NCBI RefSeq assembly: GCF_003841465.1
Contig: NZ_REFZ01000011.1
Coordinates: 1 to 64,000, forward strand
Direction: 5' to 3'
DNA length: 64,000 nt
Origin: Natrarchaeobius oligotrophus
Lineage (GTDB): Archaea; Halobacteriota; Halobacteria; Halobacteriales; Natrialbaceae
Below are positions 16,289 through 23,828 of this stretch, piece by piece. Below the pieces are notes generated by a model. It made no database searches, was not told where the DNA came from, and worked only from the letters and a program-made list of their open reading frames with translations. The translations under genes and the position numbers were made by a program. Within the stretch, counting starts at the first letter, position 1. Every line of letters begins with the position of its first letter.

Positions 16289-17770
16289 ATGGTCGAGCTA
16301 GCGTCACTTGGTCGAACAGGTACGGTTCGAAACTACGTCGGTGGAGAGTGGACCACCCCGGACGGCGGCGAAGAACTATCGACGATCAACCCCGCGACTG
16401 GTGAGGAGTTGGCGACGGTTCCGTTCAGTTCCGGCGAGGACGTCGACGACGCCGTTCGTACTGCGAACGAGGCGTTCCGTGAGTGGTCGGAGTTACCCGT
16501 CGAAGAACGAATCCAACCGCTGTTTCGACTGAAATCGTTGCTCGAGGAGCACCACGACGAACTCGCGGAGCTCCTCGTTCGGGATCACGGTAAAACGAAA
16601 GCCGAAGCGCTCGGTGAGCTCCGACGCGGAATCGAGAACGTCGAGGTCGCCTGTGGAATTCCGTCGATGATGCAAAGCGGGACGCTGTTGAACGCAGCCC
16701 CGGACATCGACGAGAGCGCCGTCCGAAAACCGTTGGGTGCGTTCGCGGCTATCACGCCGTTTAATTTCCCGGGCATGATTCCGCTGTGGTTTCTCCCGTA
16801 CGCGGTTGCGACTGGCAACAGTTTCATCCTCAAACCGAGCGAGCAGGATCCACTGGTCCCACAGCGACTGTTCGAACTGATCGACGAAGCGGGCTTTCCC
16901 GACGGCGTCGTTCAGCTGGTCAACGGCGGAAAGGATACCGTCAACGCGCTGTTGGATCACGAGGGTGTCGAAGGAATCTCGTTCGTTGGTTCGACGCCGA
17001 TCGCGAAGCTCGTGTACGAACGCGCCGCTGCAAATGGGAAACGCGTACAGGCTCAGGGCGGTGCGAAAAACCACATCATCGTGACCGAGACCGCCGACCT
17101 CGAGTTCGCCGCCGAACAGACTGTCTCCTCTGCGTGTGCTTGCGCCGGAGAGCGCTGTCTCGCGAACGACGTGGTCCTGATCGAAGAATCGGTGTACGAC
17201 GAATTCAGCGAACTCGTCGTTGCGAAGGCCGACGAACAGATCGTCGGTTACGGGTTGGACGAGGAAACCGACATCGGCTCGCTCATCAGCGAAGATCACG
17301 AGGCCACGGTTCGAAACTACGTTCAAACCGGCGTCGAGGAAGGCGCGACGGTGCTTCGAGACGGTCGCGACGTGACCGTCGAGGGATACGAAGACGGTAA
17401 CTTCCTCGGTCCGACCGTCTTCGGCGACGTCGCCGAGGACATGGTGATCTCACGGGAGGAGATCTTCGGGCCCGTGCTCGCGCTCGACTCGGTTCCCTCG
17501 CTCGAGGACGCGATCGAACGCATGAACGGGAGTCGCTTCGGCAACGCGGCCAGCCTCTTCACCGGACGGGGAGCCGACGCCCGGCGCTTTCGCCACGACG
17601 CCGAGATCGGAAACATCGGAGTCAACGTGGGGACGTCGGCACCGATGGCGTTTTTCCACTTCGGCGGCTGGAAGGATTCGTTCTTCGGCGACCTGCACGC
17701 CCAGGGCGAGGATATGATCCAGTTCTACACGGACAAAGCGATCTACATCGAACGCTGGCCTGACGCCTAG
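16289..17770 (+). CDS. mmsA: CoA-acylating methylmalonate/malonate semialdehyde dehydrogenase
   Basis: This 493-residue aldehyde dehydrogenase is of the MMSDH subfamily, which converts (methyl)malonate semialdehyde plus CoA and NAD to propionyl- or acetyl-CoA with loss of CO2. Diagnostic features are PFNFPGMIPLWFLP, QAQGGAKNH (replacing the usual ELGGK with its general-base Glu) and the catalytic cysteine Cys290 in GERC. Length is normal. It is divergent from the omega-aminotransferase, so the two probably act in sequence: amine to semialdehyde to acyl-CoA. Propionyl-CoA could feed the methylmalonyl-CoA mutase encoded at 27.9 kb, although it is not linked. Confidence 0.9.
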   Translation: MVELASLGRTGTVRNYVGGEWTTPDGGEELSTINPATGEELATVPFSSGEDVDDAVRTANEAFREWSELPVEERIQPLFRLKSLLEEHHDELAELLVRDHGKTKAEALGELRRGIENVEVACGIPSMMQSGTLLNAAPDIDESAVRKPLGAFAAITPFNFPGMIPLWFLPYAVATGNSFILKPSEQDPLVPQRLFELIDEAGFPDGVVQLVNGGKDTVNALLDHEGVEGISFVGSTPIAKLVYERAAANGKRVQAQGGAKNHIIVTETADLEFAAEQTVSSACACAGERCLANDVVLIEESVYDEFSELVVAKADEQIVGYGLDEETDIGSLISEDHEATVRNYVQTGVEEGATVLRDGRDVTVEGYEDGNFLGPTVFGDVAEDMVISREEIFGPVLALDSVPSLEDAIERMNGSRFGNAASLFTGRGADARRFRHDAEIGNIGVNVGTSAPMAFFHFGGWKDSFFGDLHAQGEDMIQFYTDKAIYIERWPDA

Positions 17771-17986
17771 GCAGGACATCGACCGGCAGAACCGATCGTA
17801 GCCGATGAGTTGACCGGTCCTTCGACGCCGACGAACGGTTCCAGAACATCGCCACCACCACGGTTCCGATCGACGATTCTCGAAGACGACGCGTAAACGT
17901 GGTCGCGACGGAAAACGAGACGAACGTCGACGACCGTACCGTGAGAAGGGGCAGCGAGTGCTGTCGGCGATCACACTCGAAACGAT

Positions 17987-19417
17987 TTACGGCGTGGAGA
18001 TCCGCTCGATCGCGGATCCGATTCGGGCTGCGATCGGATCGTCGTTCCACCCGGCGACGACCTGCAAACCGATCGGACGTCCGCCCACCCGGCCGGCCGG
18101 AATCGAAATGGCGGGATGGCCGGTGAGATTGAACGGTCCGGTGTTTGCTTCCGTCTCGAGGAGGTCGTCGATGGTGTCGACATCGCCGAGTTCGGGTGCC
18201 GGCGTCGGCGTCGTCGGGGTGATCAACGCGTCGTAGGTTTCGAACAGCGATCGGATCGTTCGGACGAAATCGCGACGAGCGTTCTGTGCGGCGACGTACT
18301 GTTTTCCCTCGGTCGCGTTCAACAGCTGTGCGTTGATGACGAGACTCTTCGCGAGATGTTCGCCGTAATCACCGCTTGAAACGAACTCCGAGACGACTCG
18401 TCGCCACCCTTCGCTGTACCCCGTTCCGGCACCGTAGACGTGACCGTTGTTCAAAAGCAGCGTCGCGAACTCGCAGCTTTCGATGGTGGTCAGCGCGTAG
18501 ATGATCTCCGAATAGCCCGGAACGGAGACGGAATCGACCGTGCATCCGTGTTCGCTCAGTTTCTCCGCTGCGTTGCGCACCGTTTCGGCGACGGGTGCCG
18601 TCGACAGATCGAACGCTTCCGCGACGAGACCGACGTTCAGTTCGGATACGGATTTTCCGACGCCGTCAGCGACGGACGGGCCCGACGACCGCGCGTACGT
18701 CGAGGGATCGTTGACGTCGACGCCGGTCATGCTGTCGACGACGCGAGCGGCCGTTTCGACGGAATCGGCGAGCGTTCCGATGTGATCGAACGACGGAGCG
18801 AGGTCGACGAATCCGAACCGGGACACCGAACGATACGTCGGCTTGAATCCGACGGTACCACAGAACGATGCGGGGATTCGAACGCTCCCGCCGGTGTCGG
18901 TTCCGAGCGCCGCGTCGACGAGTCCAGCCGCAACCGCAGCTCCACTGCCGGAAGAGGAACCGCCAGCGACGCACCCTTCGGCTTCGGGGTTGACTGCGGC
19001 TCCGAAATCGCACGTCTCCCCGGTCGTGAAATACGCCAATTTATCCATGTTGGTCGTGCCGACGATGGTCGCTCCGTCGTCGAGCAACTTCGCCGTCGCC
19101 GTCGCGTTGTACGGCGGAGTGAACTCGATCGATCGGGACCCACAGTGCATCGGCACGCCCGCGACGGCGATGTTGTCTTTCACGGCGACCTCGAGATCGT
19201 GGAGGGGGCCGTCTCCCGATTCGTACTCGAACTGATAGCGGAACGCGTCGTACTCGTCAGCTCCGGTGGTGATCCCTTTTGCCAACTCGTTATCCGGGTC
19301 CGCAGGCTCGAACACGTCGAGGGTCTCCCGAAACGCTTCGGCTTCTGCTTCCAGTTCGTTCGCCCGGTCGTCCGCCAGCTCGATTCCGAACTGAGTGGCT
19401 ATTTCGTCTATGCTCAT
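17987..19417 (-). CDS. Amidase signature-family amidase
   Basis: This 476-residue amidase has the Ser-cisSer-Lys catalytic triad: Lys80 (VAVKDNI), cis-Ser154/155 (AGGSSSGSG) and nucleophile Ser178 (GTDTGGSVR). The family hydrolyses aliphatic or aromatic amides, carbamoyl compounds and ureido-type substrates. The absence of GatB/GatC neighbours argues against a GatA role. It lies beside the urea/amide-type importer, aminotransferase and semialdehyde dehydrogenase, so it may open the imported amide. ATG at 19417 is taken as the start; a GTG four codons upstream (19429) lies exactly 26 bp from the TATA element and could be a leaderless start. Confidence 0.87.
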   Translation of the reverse strand: MSIDEIATQFGIELADDRANELEAEAEAFRETLDVFEPADPDNELAKGITTGADEYDAFRYQFEYESGDGPLHDLEVAVKDNIAVAGVPMHCGSRSIEFTPPYNATATAKLLDDGATIVGTTNMDKLAYFTTGETCDFGAAVNPEAEGCVAGGSSSGSGAAVAAGLVDAALGTDTGGSVRIPASFCGTVGFKPTYRSVSRFGFVDLAPSFDHIGTLADSVETAARVVDSMTGVDVNDPSTYARSSGPSVADGVGKSVSELNVGLVAEAFDLSTAPVAETVRNAAEKLSEHGCTVDSVSVPGYSEIIYALTTIESCEFATLLLNNGHVYGAGTGYSEGWRRVVSEFVSSGDYGEHLAKSLVINAQLLNATEGKQYVAAQNARRDFVRTIRSLFETYDALITPTTPTPAPELGDVDTIDDLLETEANTGPFNLTGHPAISIPAGRVGGRPIGLQVVAGWNDDPIAARIGSAIERISTP

Positions 19418-19450
19418 TTCGACGCACACTAGCAGAGTAACGGGTTTTGA

Positions 19451-19460
19451 ATAGTATAAT
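19451..19460 (-). promoter_or_regulatory. TATA element for the amidase gene
   Basis: Read on the minus strand this is ATTATACTAT, one of the best TATA boxes in the window. It is centred about 26 bp from GTG 19429 and 38 bp from ATG 19417. Confidence 0.55.
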
Positions 19461-19599
19461 AGTGAGGTTTCCGCATTCGATCTCGTATTCCTCGAAAAAG
19501 ACCCAAGTGACTAAATCAAATAATACTTTGGTAATAGACTAATTCCGAAACGTGATCGTCCCGACGAATGACGACGGCCGACTTTGTGTACCGCCGGCA

Positions 19600-20220
19600 C
19601 TAACACTCACAACCGCCCTGCTCGAGGAGGTCCCGGATCGTGTACTGCTGTCTGCAGTCCTTGCACGTCACCGTGACGTTGACCAGAACGTCGAACTCGC
19701 CGACGTCCAGGACGTCGTTTCGGTCGAGCTGGGCGACCGTGTCCTCCGTAACGGCGGCGGTTCTGTTGCGCAGCGCGCCGAGTTTGTCCCTGCTGCGTTC
19801 GAGACGTTCCTCGTCGCTGGGGGAGTCGAGCGACGCCTCGAGGCAGTTCGTCAGGTGGTTGTAAACGGTCTGGTGGGAGACGAAATCACCCTCGATCTCG
19901 TCGACCGGCACCGAGTCGCGCTCGAGTTCCTTTCGCGTCTGAACGCGCGTCCCGCTGCTGACGTCCTCGCCGGTCAACAAGCGGTAGGTGTTTTCGATCT
20001 CGCCGTCTTTGTACTGCAAACCGGCGTCGTCGAGTGCAGCCTGGAGGACGCGCTGGTTGACGTGCTCCGCGAGGTCGCGCGTGCTGTATCGTTCGTCGGT
20101 TCTATCCGTCCAGTAACGGACGAGTTCGTCGTCGAGGCCGTCGAGGTCGTACCGACTGCCGATGCGTCCGACCTTGCATCCGCAGCTCACGCCGGCCTCT
20201 TCCGTACTAGATTCGCTCAC
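19600..20220 (-). CDS. RdfA-like (rod-determining factor) haloarchaeal protein
   Basis: This 206-residue acidic protein has Cys pairs at both ends: Cys13/Cys15 (CGCK) near the N-terminus, Cys186/Cys189 (CKDC) and the terminal Cys204/Cys206 (CEC). This suggests one or two zinc knuckles. The middle carries an HTH-like helical region (YSTRDLAEHVNQRVL) and the motif DFVSHQTVYNHLT. The pattern CGCKVGRI...LDGLDDELVRYW matches what I recall of the haloarchaeal RdfA family, linked to rod-shape control in Haloferax. Many haloarchaea carry several paralogues, so a role in cell shape is uncertain. The TATA element GTAAAAAAC at 20244-20252 lies 28 bp upstream of the start. Confidence 0.65.
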   Translation of the reverse strand: MSESSTEEAGVSCGCKVGRIGSRYDLDGLDDELVRYWTDRTDERYSTRDLAEHVNQRVLQAALDDAGLQYKDGEIENTYRLLTGEDVSSGTRVQTRKELERDSVPVDEIEGDFVSHQTVYNHLTNCLEASLDSPSDEERLERSRDKLGALRNRTAAVTEDTVAQLDRNDVLDVGEFDVLVNVTVTCKDCRQQYTIRDLLEQGGCEC

Positions 20221-20480
20221 TGGCTCAGCATAGCCGGTTCGGCGTAAAAAACGTTCCGGAGTGGCGAACCTTTACAAAAATACGCCCGTAATTATCCGTC
20301 GTCGGCCGATTCGAGAGGGTATCGCCGGAGCGATGCGTCGCGACGCTCGAATCGGCGGATCGCGTTCTCCGGAACTGACGTCCAGCGGCCGGGATCGCCA
20401 GCCAGTGAAGAATAGTCAAACATCATATGATTATGTGAACACAAAGGTACTGAACACATATATTAAAAACATCACTTTTG
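20221..20480. other. Intergenic stretch, no gene seen
   Basis: It contains the promoter of the RdfA-like gene (20244-20252, minus strand). Toward 20405-20480 it becomes AT-rich, including the self-complementary ATCATATGAT. I see no coding signal. Confidence 0.4.
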
Positions 20481-20937
20481 TCAATTCAACGGCGTTCGAG
20501 GCTGCCGGGAGATACCGTCGGCCTCCTCGTTTGCGGCGGTTTCAACCTCGTCGGACGTGTCGACCGCGACGCCGCCTCCGATCGTCCGTTTCGCCGGGGC
20601 GGTCACAGCCCCGTAGCGAAGCGAGTCGCGGAAAGAGGAGACGAGGTCGTCCCAGACGAACGCGCCTCCTGTGTCGATCGGACCGACCGTCTCGGTTTCG
20701 ATCGCTGGCCGTTCGATCCGCTCTTCGTCGCGTGGGGCAATCGTGCCTCCGATTTCACGGCGGGCGGAAAGAGCGCCCGGTACGTCTCGCGGGTGATTTC
20801 CAGCGTCCGGCGCTTCGGTGGATCGTTGAGATCGAAGCCGGCCGTCGTTCCGGCGTCGACGAGTCGCTCGAGGACCGTTCCGCGTCGTCGCCGCCAGGGT
20901 CCCGAAGGGTGCGAGCGTAGTCCCGCTCGCGAAACAC
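20481..20937 (-). pseudogene. Frame-disrupted gene of unknown family (two apparent 1-base deletions)
   Basis: Three consecutive minus-strand segments in different frames together read like one acidic haloarchaeal protein. Segment 1 (20937 to about 20875, GTG start) gives FRERDYARTLRDPGGDDAER. Segment 2 (20875 to about 20756) gives VLERLVDAGTTAGFDLNDPP and TLEITRETYRALFPPAV. Segment 3 (20756 to 20481) gives EIGGTIAPRDEERIERPAIE and GPIDTGGAFVWDDLVSS onward to the stop. Both junctions need exactly one extra G (CGGTC to CGGGTC; GTGAA to GTGGAA) to restore a protein of about 152 residues. The cause is either gene decay or G-run sequencing errors. The family is not recognised. Confidence 0.5.
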
Positions 20938-21076
20938 GCAGCGGCGTCGGACGGAGGGGCGGACTCGAGGAAGGAGAGTCCCCGGCGGTGTCCGTCGGCC
21001 CTGGCGGCGCGTTCGTCGTCCGATGAACCCGCACGTTTATCGTACGAAGACGAGATAATACGTGTAGAGAGAATCA

Positions 21077-23230
21077 GTGACTCGCGTCCGCGATCCACGA
21101 ACCCCCGTCGTCGTGTTGCACGTCGACGACGACGAGAGCCTCGCTGAGCTAACCGCGACGTTTCTCGAGCGAGAAGCGGAGCGAATCGACGTTATCACGG
21201 CCACCAGCGCCGAGGAGGGCCTCGAGTTGCTCGGCGAGCGACCGATCGACTGCGTCGTCAGCGATTACGACATGCCCGAGACGAACGGCCTCGAGTTCCT
21301 CGAGGTCGTCCGGCGGGATCACGAGAGTCTCCCGTTCATCCTGTTTACGGGGAAAGGGAGCGAAGAGATCGCGTCGGAAGCGATCTCACACGGCGTCACC
21401 GACTACCTCCAGAAGGAAGGGGGGACCGAACAGTACACGATTCTGGCCAACCGCGTGCTGAACGCGGTCGAGACGACGACGGCGCAGCGCCAGCAGCGAC
21501 GACAGCTCGACGCGATTCAGACGGCCAGGGAGGGGATCAGCATTCTCGACGAGGACGGACGGTTCGTCTTCGTCAACGATGCGTACGCGTCGATGTACGG
21601 CTACGAACCGGACGAGATGATCGGCCGCTCCTGGGAGATCACGTACCCCGAGGACGGAGTCGAGTTCGCGCGGGAGACGATCCTTCCCGAAGTGGGCGAA
21701 ACCGGGTACTGGCACGGCGAAACACAGGGACTGCGCTCGGACGGAACGACGTTCGTCGAAGATCACGTCGTCTCCTCGGCGGAGGACGGCGAACTCGTCT
21801 GCACCGTCCGCGACGTTACCGACGAGAAAGAGCGGAAAGTCGAACTCAGGGAGCTCGATCAGTTTCGACAGGCCATCATCGAGAGTGCGAACGTGTGGAT
21901 AAACGTTCTCGACGACTCGGGGAACGTCGTCGTCTGGAACGAAGCTGCCGCGGAGATCAGCGGCTATTCCGCCGAGGAGGTGGTCGGACACGACGAGATC
22001 TGGGAGCGGCTCTATCCCGACGAGGAGTACCGAAACGACATCCTCGAGCACGTCGGCAGTATCCTGCGCGACGAGAAGGCGGTCGAGGAGTTCGAAACCA
22101 CGATCCGAACCAAAAGCGGCGAGAATCGACTCATCTCGTGGCACTCGCAGGCGTTAATGGACGAATCCGGTCGAGTGGAGGGATCGGTCGCGATCGGCCG
22201 GGATATCACGGATCAGTACAGGGCGAAACGACGCTACCGGACGCTCATCGAGAATCTTCCGGGAATCGTCTACCGCGCGGAGATCGATTCTTCCTGGCCC
22301 TTCGAGTTCGTCCACGGACAGGCGGAGTCGATAACCGGGTACACGACCGACGAACTGCGAGAAGGCGTCTCGTGGGGCGACGACGTCGTCCACCCCGACG
22401 ATCGAGACCGGATCTACGAGGAGGTCCGATCGGCCGTCGAGCGGGAGCGTCCGTTCGAACTCACCTACCGAATCCGGACGAAAGACGGCGAACCGTGCTG
22501 GGTGTGGGAGCAGGGGCAACGGGTCGACGACGACCTCGTCGAGGGTCTCATCACGGACGTCACCGATCGGAAAGAGCGCGAACAGCAACTGAACGAACAG
22601 AACAGGCGACTCGAGGAGTTCGCGTCCGTCGTCTCACACGATCTCCGGAACCCGTTGAACGTGGCGACCGGGCGGCTGGAACTGGCACGAGAGCGCCACG
22701 AGAGCGAGCATCTCGATGCGATCGCCAGTTCGCTCTCGCGAATGGAACGCATCATCGACAGTATGCTCTGGTTGACCCGCGAGGAGCGGGAGATCGGCGC
22801 CCGATCGCGGGTCGTACTCGACGCGGTCGTCTCGCGGGCGTGGGATCACGTCGCGACCGGCGACGCGACGCTCGAAACGGAGATGACCGACGAATCGATC
22901 GTCGCCGACGAAACCCGCCTCCTGCAGCTGTTCGAGAACCTGTTTCGAAACGCCGTCGAACACGGCGGCGAGACCGTGACGGTTCGCGTCGGGACGCTGT
23001 CCGATCGCCCAGGGTTCTACGTCGAGGACGACGGACCGGGGATTCCGCCGGAGAGACGCGATCGCGTCTTCGAGGCGGGGTACTCGACAGCGCGACGGGG
23101 GACCGGGTTTGGACTGCGAATCGTCAAGGGGATCGTCGACGGTCACGGCTGGGAGATTTCCGTTACCGCCGGTATCGACGGCGGAACGCGCTTCGAGATC
23201 GTCGACGTTGAGGACACGTCCCACCAGTAG
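21077..23230 (+). CDS. Response regulator-PAS hybrid sensor histidine kinase
   Basis: This 717-residue soluble signalling protein has no membrane span. Domain order: receiver domain (about 10-125, phospho-acceptor Asp63 in SDYDMP, preceded by the DDD acidic pocket), three PAS/PAC domains (about 140-260, 265-385, 388-505), HisKA with His521 in SHDLRNPL, and HATPase with N box (FENLFRNAVEHGG), G1 (DDGPGIP) and G2 (GTGFGLRIV). This architecture is very common in haloarchaea, where the input is often redox or light. The start is GTG at 21077; no later Met could be used without losing the receiver domain. No cognate output gene is adjacent. Confidence 0.9.
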   Translation: MTRVRDPRTPVVVLHVDDDESLAELTATFLEREAERIDVITATSAEEGLELLGERPIDCVVSDYDMPETNGLEFLEVVRRDHESLPFILFTGKGSEEIASEAISHGVTDYLQKEGGTEQYTILANRVLNAVETTTAQRQQRRQLDAIQTAREGISILDEDGRFVFVNDAYASMYGYEPDEMIGRSWEITYPEDGVEFARETILPEVGETGYWHGETQGLRSDGTTFVEDHVVSSAEDGELVCTVRDVTDEKERKVELRELDQFRQAIIESANVWINVLDDSGNVVVWNEAAAEISGYSAEEVVGHDEIWERLYPDEEYRNDILEHVGSILRDEKAVEEFETTIRTKSGENRLISWHSQALMDESGRVEGSVAIGRDITDQYRAKRRYRTLIENLPGIVYRAEIDSSWPFEFVHGQAESITGYTTDELREGVSWGDDVVHPDDRDRIYEEVRSAVERERPFELTYRIRTKDGEPCWVWEQGQRVDDDLVEGLITDVTDRKEREQQLNEQNRRLEEFASVVSHDLRNPLNVATGRLELARERHESEHLDAIASSLSRMERIIDSMLWLTREEREIGARSRVVLDAVVSRAWDHVATGDATLETEMTDESIVADETRLLQLFENLFRNAVEHGGETVTVRVGTLSDRPGFYVEDDGPGIPPERRDRVFEAGYSTARRGTGFGLRIVKGIVDGHGWEISVTAGIDGGTRFEIVDVEDTSHQ

Positions 23231-23374
23231 CTCGTTGCACTACTGGCGTTCGGTGAGCGCCGCGAACCCACGATCGTGACGGTCCAACACGTCACCTACG
23301 CGGCTACCAGTCTCGCGAATCGGTTTCGGACGACGTCCGACCACGTTCGCGACGATTGGCGAGTCCTCGACCCT

Positions 23375-23394
23375 ATCTGAATCCGAATTCAGAT
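23375..23394. promoter_or_regulatory. Palindromic operator upstream of the arsenic operon
   Basis: ATCTGAAT and ATTCAGAT are perfect inverted arms around CCGA. It lies immediately upstream of the TATA element (23403-23410) of the arsR gene and resembles ArsR-type operators, which are TGAA/TTCA palindromes. It is presumed to bind the ArsR protein encoded directly downstream. Confidence 0.6.
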
Positions 23395-23402
23395 CGACAA
23401 CA

Positions 23403-23410
23403 CTATATGA
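23403..23410 (+). promoter_or_regulatory. TATA element of the arsenic operon
   Basis: CTATATGA is centred about 26 bp upstream of ATG 23433, supporting a leaderless start there. It sits between, and touches, two operator-like palindromes, so a bound repressor would block TBP. Confidence 0.6.
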
Positions 23411-23421
23411 ATTTGGCTTCA
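23408..23421. promoter_or_regulatory. Second operator-like TGAAT...TTCA site overlapping the TATA element
   Basis: TGAATTTGGCTTCA repeats the layout of the core of the first palindrome (TGAATCCGAATTCA, 23378-23391) with its start exactly 30 bp further on, about three helical turns. Two repressor dimers could bind the same face of the DNA. Confidence 0.5.
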
Positions 23422-23432
23422 AGTGGGTGTCG

Positions 23433-23828
23433 ATGGCAGAGACGCGAACCCGTCTTCGACGCTTACTGGCGGAGAAACTGGACGATTGTCGCGAATCGGA
23501 CGTGGAACAGCGACTCGAGGAGTTGGCGTCGGTGACCGACGCGACGTTCGACGACGATCCAGTTCGCCCCGTCTTTGCCGCGCTCGGAAACCGGACCCGG
23601 TATCGGCTCGCACGAACGCTCGCCGTCACGGACGACGAACTCTGCGTCTGCGAACTCGAACCGGTCGTCGACGTAAGCGAAAGTGCGGTCAGTCACGCGC
23701 TGTCGGATCTCGTCGACGCGGGACTCGCGACCCGCCGAAAAGCGGGGAACTGGCGGTACTACGACGCGACCCCGCTCGCGAAGTCGCTGTTCGAAACGGC
23801 CGAGCGCGAGGTGAGCGAGCGTGAGTGA
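23433..23828 (+). CDS. arsR: ArsR-family transcriptional repressor
   Basis: This 131-residue winged-helix regulator has its HTH in VSESAVSHALSDLVDAGLATRRK and a beta-wing in NWRYYDATP. The metal-sensing motif ELCVCEL places two Cys (CxC) at the start of the recognition-domain helix alpha3, as in the ELCVCDL arsenite site of classical ArsR, so it likely senses As(III)/Sb(III). The start at 23433 is chosen from the TATA position; GTG 23427 is an alternative. It overlaps the ACR3 pump gene by 8 nt and is preceded by two palindromic operators, so autoregulation is likely. Confidence 0.9.
   Translation: MAETRTRLRRLLAEKLDDCRESDVEQRLEELASVTDATFDDDPVRPVFAALGNRTRYRLARTLAVTDDELCVCELEPVVDVSESAVSHALSDLVDAGLATRRKAGNWRYYDATPLAKSLFETAEREVSERE

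Noticed and set aside
17987-19417. GatA subunit of the tRNA amidotransferase
   Set aside because: The catalytic triad fits, but there is no GatB or GatC nearby and the gene is embedded in a catabolic island, so a free amidase is more likely.
20478-21026. 182-codon plus-strand frame over the disrupted gene
   Set aside because: It is Arg/Ser-rich, shows no motif, and the minus-strand segments give far more haloarchaeal-like protein.
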